From the NCBI GenBank assembly GCA_024220525.1, contig JAMYWO010000261.1, forward strand, positions 39,305-50,994: DNA of 11,690 nucleotides, read 5' to 3'. This document shows, piece by piece, positions 1-7,257 of this stretch. Position numbers and translations under genes: made by a program. A model generated the notes under the pieces. It did no database searches, had not been told where the DNA came from, and saw only the letters and a program-made list of their open reading frames with translations. The DNA is from Cochliopodium minus (lineage: Eukaryota; Discosea; Himatismenida; Cochliopodiidae). Numbering within the stretch: position 1 is the first letter of the stretch; each line of letters starts with the position of its first letter.

Positions 1-77
1 CATTTTTAAATAATTTTAAAACTTTTTTTCATTCTGATGAAGATATTCAAAATTTTACAACGTTTGTTAGTTATAAA
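1..77. repeat. Terminal direct repeat, left copy
   Basis: Bases 1-77 match 11614-11690 exactly, and the right copy runs to the last base. The segment is AT-rich intron DNA and not a recognisable mobile-element end. The flanking exons (ending 11608, starting 154) are consecutive exons of one gene, judged by its paralogue at 1778-4591, so the two copies are the same intron seen twice. An end overlap of exactly 77 bases is typical of a closed path in a k=77 de Bruijn assembly. A real tandem repeat is the alternative. Confidence 0.95.
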
Positions 78-153
78 TTAAAAATACCTAACAAAGTTGT
101 ATTTTGGAATTAATTCTATTTTTTATTACAATTTTATAATTTGTCATTTTTAG

Positions 154-1518
154 GTTTATGTTTACAACGCAACCGTCCAGAAAAATAAGATCGTCATCAC
201 AGCACCAATATACAGTGGATATGCAGCAGGAGTAGTAGCCTACTCCAGTTACTACCTTACTATCAACTACACAAATGTAATAAACAACCAAATTATTGCA
301 TTCTCCTCTTCCCAAAAGTAAGATTTTTTTTTTTCAATTATGAAAAATTTAAAAAGTTTTTTTTTTGTAAATTTTTTTTTTTTAATCATGAAAATTTTAA
401 AAGTTTTTTTTTTGTAAAATTTTTTTGATTTTTTTAACAGGACTTATGTGGGAGGCTTATTCGCAATGAACTCTTTTGACATAGACATTGGATATTCCAA
501 CATAAAAAACAATACATTGTCGACAGAAGATTATTCAGGAGGAATATTTGGATATTCATGTAAAATTTTCTTTAAAATGTGACATTGTTTTCAAATTTTG
601 AATTTTTTTTTTTGACAATCAATAGATTACTCCTACTTATTTATCACCCACACTATAACTTCTTTCAATATTATCAATGCAACAAAAACTGTAAAAAAAA
701 AATAAATAAATTTAAAATAAAAGATTATTATTTGTTGTAGGGATGGGGATGGGGTTTTTTGAGTTTATACAAACTGAAAAACATCATTTCTAGTTCTTCT
801 CTAGGAGACACATGTAACGGAATAATTTGCACTCAAGGTGGTATTGGATCATCAAATACTCTTGTGATAGCCATCGTGGTAGTAGTATCTATATTGGCGG
901 GTAATTTTATTTTATTTTATAAAATGAATTTCAGCAATTTTGAAGAAAACTCGTGTTTATCAAAAGATTATTTTTATTTATTTAAAAATTAAAGGTCCTT
1001 TTGCATTATTTCTCATTGGAGCTATCATTTTTTTCTCTAGAGGCTGTTGTGCTAGATTTTTTTCGTTTCTCTGCCGTGGCTGCAGAAGAAAGAGAAGGAA
1101 TTGGAAGAACAGAAGATTGGAAGAAAAGAATAATAAGGAGAAGATAAAAAAGGAAATGTTGGAGAAGGGTTGGACACCTGAAACACACAAACATTTTAAT
1201 GATTACAAAAAGCTTGTTTTCAACTTTTTACTTTGTCTCAAAGTTCATGAAGAAGAGTTTGATTACAAAGTTCCTAAGTACATTCGTAACGAGATCATCA
1301 AAGAATTTGTCGATCATTTCAAGGATGCACACGCCGAGTACTCCGGCAAACCTAGAAAGAGAATCACGAAAGTAAAGAACAACAATGCAAGGCATAGTGA
1401 TATCAACAAGAAGTTTGAAGCATCCAAGAAGGATATCGAGATGTTTGAGGTTCTATCTGATGAAAGCTACGAGAAAGATAAAGAAATACTTTTTGAGGAT
1501 GGATTCGAGACTAAATAA
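154..1518 (+). CDS. GLUG-repeat receptor-like membrane protein B, 3' part (exons 5-9)
   Basis: Exons are 154-317, 441-559, 626-690, 741-900 and 995-1518, and the TAA stop is at 1516. Joined to exons 1-4 at 10549-11608 they give an unbroken frame of 552 residues. The first exons finish the extracellular repeats (YAAGVVAY, VGGLF, GGIFGY). Exon 8 opens with GWGWG (326-330), then CNGIICTQGG and a hydrophobic stretch from about 365. Exon 9 adds PFALFLIGAIIFF, cysteines at 396, 397, 405 and 408, a basic helix and the LCLK/IPK module. Exons 5 and 6 have the same lengths as in paralogue A (164 and 119 nt). The last coding exon is a single unit here but is split by an intron in A. The ATG at 940 is not the start, because it lies in intron 8. 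Ligand and function are unknown; a surface receptor or adhesion protein is an inference. Confidence 0.85.
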
Positions 1519-1777
1519 CAATACTTTAATAATTTAAATGAGATAGCTTTCAATAATGTAAAATGTATGATTTTGAATTTAAGAATATTAAATATCCTTT
1601 CTTGAATTTTTTTTCAACAAATTTTTATTTAGTCCCTATATTTAATTTCTCTGTGTCATTTCTTTTTTTTTGAGGGTGAACTTTGTCTGAATTTTAGATT
1701 TTAATTTTAAAATGATTTATATATATTATAACAAATACAATACAAACAAAAAAATAAAAAAAAAAAGAGAACAGCAA
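1519..1777. other. Intergenic spacer between genes B and A
   Basis: This 259-bp AT-rich stretch must hold the 3' end of B and the promoter of A. No tRNA, repeat unit or clear promoter motif is visible. The last 20 or so bases, an A tract followed by gagaacagcaa just before the ATG, match the leader of gene B and mark the 5' edge of the similarity between the two genes. Confidence 0.6.
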
Positions 1778-4591
1778 ATGAAATTGAAATTCTTAATCTT
1801 GATCATCTTTTATTTCTCTTTTAATTTCACCACGGATATTTATGATTGTGCTACATTGCAATCATTAAATATAACAAGCAGCAATTCAACTCATTTTTTG
1901 ATGCAAAACATAGATTGTTCGAATATAAGCTTCAAAACAATAGGGGATGCGAATAATCAGTTTGGAGGGAAATTAAGTGAGAAACCGAAAAAATTAAAAA
2001 AAATAAATTATATTTTTCTTCCACACAATAAAAAGATGGTAACGGATTTACAATATCCAACATTGTTATTCAATCCAATGGAGATTATGCAGGTATATAA
2101 ATTCATTTTATTAATACAAAATGAGATAATAAATTTATCTCATCATAATCAAAGGCATATTCGCTTATGGGAACAACAATTCAGTTATCAACAATGTAAC
2201 ATTGAGCAATGTGACTATTAATGCACCATCATCCAACAACGTCGGAGCATTATTTGGAACATGTGCATTTTGTTCGATATATTTCACAACAGTCACGAGA
2301 TCATCAATAGTTGGATTGAATGCAGTTGGAGGATTCATAGGATCAACACAAGGAGCAGTAAATATTATATAATAAATATTAAATTTTATTATTAGAAAAT
2401 TCATTCATCCTAATTAATAATTTTTTTTTATTTTTATTTTTATTTTAATAACTTATCTTCAAATTCAAAGATATATCATTTAACAATTAATTCATTTTCT
2501 AGTACATTGACAAATCCTTTTTCACATCAAGTTCTCTCTCTGGCTCCAAAGTGGGAGGTTTCGTAGGGTGGAACGTTTTAGAGGGCTTGCAAATTTATAT
2601 GAACAACTTGGACTCAAACGACAATAACATTACTTCCGTGAATTATGGAGCTGGTATTTTGGGATCATCAGAAAGATCTGTTAAATAATTTTTCAAATTT
2701 TAATGAATTTTTTTGAACAATAATTTTTTTTTAAAAAAAAAAGATTTACGCAACCAATCTAACTGTTCAAAACAATAGAATATTTGTAAGTTCACTGAAC
2801 ATATCATATGCAGCAGGAGTTGTAGCACACACCACTTATTATGCCACCATTAACTACACCAATGTGTTAAATAATCAAATCAATGCTACTTCTTCTCTCC
2901 AAAATTCGTAAATATTTTTTTAATTTTAAAATTTTTTTTTTCTTTTTTTTTTTTTTAATATTTTTTTTTTAAAATAAAAAATTTTTAATTTGCTATTTAA
3001 ATATTAACTGAATATCACTTCAAAAAAAAAATTTGGATTTATTTTTTAATTTGAAAAATTTGTTATGTCCCTGTTTTTTTTTTTATTTATTAAATATTTT
3101 TCTTTCGTCATAATTAGTTCCAATGCAGGAGGTATTATCGCACAAAGCACTTTCAGTGTTGATGTCAGATTCACTAATGTCAAAAACAACACAATTCAAG
3201 CGAGAAATTGTATTGGAGGGATGTTTGGGTATGTAGGTAAAGAATGAAATCAAAATTTTAAAAAATTCCTTTTTTAATTTCATTTTTTTTTTCAAATTTT
3301 TTTTTTTGATCATTTTTTTTTTTCAAATATTTAAAAGGTAGTTCACTCTTCGTTGCTAATACTATTGTTGAAGCAAACAATATCAATGGAAAACATGCAG
3401 TAAAATAAATAACAAAATCAAATTAAAATTAAAGATATATATATATTTTTTTTAATTGAAAAAATTGAATTTAATTATATATTCTCTCTTTTGCTTATTT
3501 TAAAATTAAATATTAAATTTAATTAAAAATTAAAAAAATTCAAATTAATAAACTAATGAAAATTAAATTAAAAAAATTATATAAATTAATTAAAAATCAA
3601 AAAATCAGAAATATTTTAAATTTAAAATAATTAAAAATTAAAATCAAATAAAATTAAATTTAAAAATCAGAATTAAAAATTAAATTTTTAAAAAATTAGG
3701 GATGGGGATGGGGCTATTGGCCAGGTTCTAGATCAACAGCAATCACATTCACATATTCTTTCAACAATTTCTGTAATGGAATAACCTGTAAACAAGCTGG
3801 ATATCAACTTTCAGGTCTCCTTTATGCCATTCTTCTTCTAATCGTGATACTAACAACGGTGGGAGGTAAATTTTTTATTTTTTTAATTTATGCAACTTTA
3901 TTTTTATTAGTTTAAAATATATTAGACATTTTTTATTTTTTAAAATTAATTTTTTTTTTTTTTGAAGGACCTACTACTCTTGTTGTTTTTGGAGTTTGTC
4001 TTTATCTTTGTGGGTTCAGCTGTGTGAAATGTTGTGCCAAGTTGTTCAAGTGCTGCAAGAGAAAGGGGAGAGAGATGGGAAATAAAATTAGAGAAGAGAA
4101 AAGACAGAAAAAACAAGAAAAGGAAAGAGTGAAAAGAGAAAAGGTTTAAAGAATATTTTTAATAAAAAAAAAAATTAATAATTTTAATTTTTTTTTATTA
4201 ATTTTATTAAATACCATATTAGGAAATGGAAAAAGAAAAAAAAAAAAGAGAAATTGCCGAGAAGGGTTGGCAACCTGAAACAAACAAATACTTTGATGAT
4301 CACAAGAGTATTGTTAATAGTTTTTTGCTTTGTCTTAAAGTTTATGAAGAAGAGTTTGATTATAAGATCCCCAAGTACATCAGAAACGAGATCATCAAAG
4401 ATTTTGTTGATAATTACGATAATAAACAAGAAGTTTTTTACACTGCCAAACCAAGAAAGAGAATCACAAAAGTAAAGAGCAAAAAGGACAAGAAAAAGGA
4501 AAAAAACAAAAATAAATTCCAAAATAATGAGATTGAAATGACAGAAGTCTTGACTGAGAGTTCCGAAAAAGATAAAGAAATTCACTTTTGA
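1778..4591 (+). CDS. GLUG-repeat receptor-like membrane protein A (10 exons, complete)
   Basis: Exons are 1778-1976, 2036-2092, 2155-2357, 2503-2679, 2744-2907, 3118-3236, 3338-3399, 3700-3865, 3968-4143 and 4223-4591. All introns are GT-AG and in phase, giving 563 residues. The N-terminus (MKLKFLILIIFYFSF) is a signal peptide. From about 55 to 327 there are about eight repeats of 27-35 residues with GLUG-type glycines (AGIFAYG, VGALFG, VGGFIG, VGGFVG, GAGILG, AGVVA, GGIIA, IGGMFG) and many N-X-S/T sites, as in extracellular beta-solenoids. Then come GWGWG (328-332), hydrophobic residues 364-400, cysteines at 393, 397, 401, 404, 405, 411 and 412 that could be S-acylated, a K/R/E-rich helix (about 413-455), and the module around FLLCLKV (475-481) and IPKYIRNEIIKDFVD (490-504). 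The gene lies 259 bp after B and converges with the RCC1-like gene. Receptor function is inferred from architecture only. Confidence 0.88.
2024..2099 (+). repeat. 76-bp perfect match between genes A and B (copy in A)
   Basis: Covers the end of intron 1, all of exon 2 and the first 7 bases of intron 2. It is identical to 10792-10867. Exon 2 encodes NGNGFTISNIVIQSNGDYA, the first strand pair of the repeat region. Confidence 0.9.
3400..3699 (+). other. Long intron 7 of gene A, A/T simple sequence
   Basis: A 300-bp intron made almost entirely of aaattaaa-like runs with no reading frame of interest. It ends in ttag before exon 8, whose first bases, ggatggggatgggg, encode GWGWG. The same G-rich exon start occurs in gene B at 741. 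Unlike most introns here it is A-rich on the sense strand. Confidence 0.75.
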
Positions 4592-4640
4592 AAAGCCAAA
4601 CAAAAATTTTATGAATAACATTTTATTTAATTTTTAAATC
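4592..4640. other. Convergent 3' ends of gene A and the RCC1-like gene
   Basis: Only 49 bp separate the gene A stop (4591) from the opposing RCC1-like stop, whose last coding base is 4641. Any polyadenylation sites must be packed here or overlap the opposite gene, so the transcripts probably overlap at their 3' ends. Confidence 0.6.
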
Positions 4641-5338
4641 TCAAAAAATAAGACATTTTTTATCTTTTATTTTAGCATGGCTATCCTCATATTGAATAGG
4701 CCATTTAGATTTTTTTTGAGAATTTTCCTCTTCAATATCTACACCAAAAGAAAGGAAATCAACGAAACCAATGACCAAATAAACTACAAACTTGGGAATT
4801 TTTAAAAAATGAGATTCTTTTGAAACGACTTTTAAACACAAAAGAAAGGATAATATCGAAGAACAAAATTTTGGTGGGAAAAAAATGTGTTGGTCAGTGG
4901 ACCATTGAAACGTGGGTCTGTTGTTGCCGTGCATGAAGAGGATAGAGTCCGCCTCAATGAGGAATGTGGGATCAGTGATGTTGTCTTTGGGAGTGTCGAG
5001 AATTTTAGTAGAGGAGTTGTCACCAAAGCAATACAAACGTTTCACTTTGTCAACTAAAAACGAAAGAAATTTTTTAATTAAAATGCATGTTGTTTTTTTA
5101 AAAAAAATTAAATTTCAAAGAAATTTTAAAAAAAAAATAAAAAAAAAAAAAAATAATAAAGATTTTTTTGTAAGTGTTTTTTTAAAAAAATAAAGTTGTT
5201 TTTTACTTTGTTGTATAAACATGCAATAATAAGCCCCACATGCAATGGATACAACGTTTTTTGCGATGAATCTTGGACTGGAATTTACATAATTGAAATC
5301 TGGGGAACACTCACCATAAAGATAGGCACAAAAGTTGG
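4641..5338 (-). CDS. RCC1-like protein with LCLK/IPK-like module and CaaX box, 3' part
   Basis: Two exons on the minus strand, 5338-5207 and 5053-4641, give about 181 residues ending in TGA. The first exon has RCC1-repeat features (SSPRFI, then VVSIACGAYYCMFI). The second begins with LYCFGDNSSTKIL, matching the glycine and GDN pattern of RCC1 blades, which usually form a seven-bladed propeller used for protein binding or nucleotide exchange. After the RCC1 part comes FLLCLKV, then KIPKFVVYLVIGFVDF, resembling the end of proteins A and B. The last four residues, CLIF after a lysine-rich stretch, form a CaaX box whose terminal Phe suggests geranylgeranylation. No start codon is present: the upstream exon in the window belongs to Piezo, so the 5' part of the gene is missing or elsewhere. 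RCC1 assignment is moderately sure; target and activity are unknown. Confidence 0.65.
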
Positions 5339-5344
5339 CTGTTT

Positions 5345-5462
5345 AAAATAAAATTAAATATTAAAAAAAAAAAAAAAATTAAAAATCAAAAAAAAAAGGT
5401 TGAAAATTTTAAAAATTAAAAGCAAAAAAATAAAAAATAATAAAAATAAATTATAAAAAATG

Positions 5463-5493
<31 letters not shown>

Positions 5494-5515
5494 TAATGAA
5501 AAATGAAAAAAATTT
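5345..5515. repeat. A/T simple-sequence tract between the Piezo and RCC1-like pieces
   Basis: Runs of A with interspersed T, G and C (aaaaataaaaataaa types) fill nearly the whole interval between a Piezo exon (ending 5520) and the first RCC1-like exon (starting 5338). It behaves formally as an intron, with GTAAAAAT and ...AACAG on the minus strand, but it is also where two unrelated gene families meet. Confidence 0.7.
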
Positions 5516-5519
5516 TTAC

Positions 5520-5915
5520 TGTTGTTAATTAATTCACTTTTGTACTCTCGTGTCAAAGAGATAGAAACGTTCACATAACTGTTTTGTTTGTTTTCGATTA
5601 CAACAGGGTCTCCTGACAATGGTAAACGCATAAATCTAAAAAAAAAATGAAAAATAAAAAAATAAAAAATAAAAAATAAAAAATAAAAAATAAAAAATAA
5701 AAATAAAAATAAAAATAAAAATAAAATAAAAATAAAAACTTTTAAAATTACCTTCTAAACAAGTTGGGGATGGTGATATTCATGGATTGTTGGTGGTTGT
5801 CAGTTGCGTCTAGTACTCTTATCAATGCCGCAATTATTGAGTTGTCCTTTATTTGCACAAAACTTTCTCCTGTCAACACCAGTGCAGCTGCAGTTTTGTT
5901 ACTAAAAAAACCAAG

Positions 5916-5946
<31 letters not shown>

Positions 5947-7078
5947 ATTAAAATTAAATTCAAATAAAATAATAAAAAATAAAATAAAAAATAAAAAATA
6001 AAAATAAAATTAAAATTAAAAAATAAAAATAAAATAAAAAATAAAATAATTATTTTACCGAGTGAAAGTGTATGTCATAATGAGCTTTGGACGGGGTTTG
6101 GTTGGATCTAGAAGGGCATTTCGGAAACTCTGCACCATTTCGGCTATTCCCGGGGGAGTCATCAACCACCTGGACTCAGAATAAGTGGGAACTTGGACCA
6201 TCTGAATGTTATTTCTTTAATGAAAAAAAAAAAATTAACATTGAATTTTTTAAATTTTTATTTTTAAATTTTTATTTTTAAATTAATTTTTTTAATGAAT
6301 TTAATTTTTATTTTCTTAATTTTTTAAAATTTTTAATTTACCTATCATCTTCTTCTAGAAAAGAATAATTTCCTTTGAGGCTGTTCCAATGATTCAAATC
6401 AGGAAAGGTGAAGACATCTTGTTCGACGGAATAAAAGCTCGCATAGCCGCTGAAAGAAAGTGAGAGTTTTAGTTTAACAGCTGGATTTGCAGCGAGTGTA
6501 GGATTGGCGCCTAAAAAATATTATTCATTTAATAATTTTTTTATTTTTGATTTTTTTTATTATCAATTTGTTTTTAATCAAATTAATTATAATTTATTGT
6601 GAAAACATTTTCATTGATTTTTCCAACTCATTTTTCAATTTTTAAACTTTTTTTAATTTAATTTTAAATTTTTTAATTCATTTTCTAATTTTAAAAAATT
6701 GATATTATATTAATTTTTGAAATAATTTTAAATTTTAAATTAATTTTTTAATTATTAAATATTTAAATTTTAATTTTTAAAATTAATATTTAAATTTTAA
6801 TTTTTAAAATTTTTAAAATTTTTAAATATTTTTTATTAATCTTTTTACCAGAAAGTATGAACAAAGGAAACCAAACAATGAGACAAATTAATAAAACAAC
6901 GCCCACACCAATTCCCAATTTCATGTACCAAGCTTGTGTATCTCCCAGCTTTCTCCCCTCCCTCTTGTACCCTGCGTTTCTGCATTGAATGATGTACAAA
7001 TTGGAGTAGATGTCCTCTACCTTTAACCATTGGAACCAATCCAAAGTGGTGGGAAGGCAAGCCCAGTCAAGTAAAGTT
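5520..7078 (-). CDS. Piezo mechanosensitive channel fragment (anchor, outer helix, cap)
   Basis: Five exons on the minus strand, 7078-6849, 6510-6342, 6214-6059, 5901-5752 and 5635-5520, join in phase to about 273 residues. The first has the Piezo anchor pattern TLLDW...TTLDWFQWLKVEDIYSNLY, then an outer pore helix (GIGVGVVLLICLIVWFPLF). Later exons match the extracellular cap: AVKLKLSLSFSGYASFY, VPTYSESRWLMTPPG, LIMTYTFTR, MNITIPNLFRR and NSYVNVSISLTREY. Piezo proteins are trimeric cation channels of about 2,000 or more residues opened by membrane tension. Missing here are the large N-terminal blade, upstream of simple repeats at 7090-7246, and everything after the cap, including the inner pore helix and C-terminal domain. 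The piece cannot make a working channel as it stands. Family assignment is strong; the missing parts probably lie elsewhere or were lost at misjoined repeats. Confidence 0.88.
5637..5740. repeat. (A6T/A5T)n simple repeat in a Piezo intron
   Basis: Repeated aaaaaat and aaaaat units fill the intron between cap exons 5901-5752 and 5635-5520. Both flanking exons are Piezo and their phases agree, so this repeat is a true intron tract and not a misjoin. Confidence 0.85.
5924..6050. repeat. A/T simple repeat in a Piezo intron
   Basis: Irregular aaaaataaaataaaat units between cap exons 6214-6059 and 5901-5752. On the coding strand it is a long T-rich tract. Exons on both sides are Piezo in compatible phase. 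Confidence 0.8.
6511..6848 (-). other. Long Piezo intron between outer helix and cap
   Basis: A 338-bp intron (donor GTAAAAAG, acceptor TTTTTTAG on the minus strand) of A/T-rich sequence. I see no gene, repeat unit or RNA structure in it. It separates the outer-helix exon from the first cap exon, with a phase-1 codon split (G|GC). Confidence 0.75.
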
Positions 7079-7089
7079 CTTTTTAAAAT

Positions 7090-7246
7090 TAAAAAAAAAA
7101 ATAAAAAATAAAAAATAAAAAATAAAAAATAAAAAATAAAAAATAAAAAATAAAAAATAAAAAATNAATAAAAATAAAAATAAAAATAAAAATAAAAATA
7201 AAAATAAAAATAAAAATAAAAATAAAAAATAAATAAAAAATAATAA
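7090..7246. repeat. Simple repeat changing from A6T to A5T at an ambiguous base
   Basis: From 7102 to 7165 the T falls every 7 bases (about ten A6T units). After N at 7166 the spacing is 6 bases (A5T, 7169-7223), then irregular. The only ambiguous base of the window sits exactly at the change of period. ABC-transporter exons end on one side and Piezo exons begin on the other, so this is the weakest joint in the sequence. Confidence 0.95.
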
Positions 7247-7257
7247 AGAAAATTTAC

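Noticed and set aside
940-1518. Stand-alone 192-residue frame starting at the ATG at 940
   Set aside because: Its first 55 bases lie in intron 8. Paralogue A and splice phase show that coding enters at 995 from the exon ending at 900.
1712-2221. Gene A read as an unspliced 169-residue protein starting upstream at 1712
   Set aside because: The frame runs through introns 1 and 2. Splicing restores GLUG-type sequence, and the start at 1778 gives a clean signal peptide shared with B.
3698-3713. G-quadruplex at the start of exon 8 (also near 739 in B)
   Set aside because: Only three separate G runs exist, and the bases are explained by the GWGWG codons conserved in both proteins.
4912-5193. Plus-strand 93-residue frame opposite the RCC1-like exon
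   Set aside because: It is the antisense of a supported coding exon and ends in lysine runs encoded by A homopolymers of an intron.
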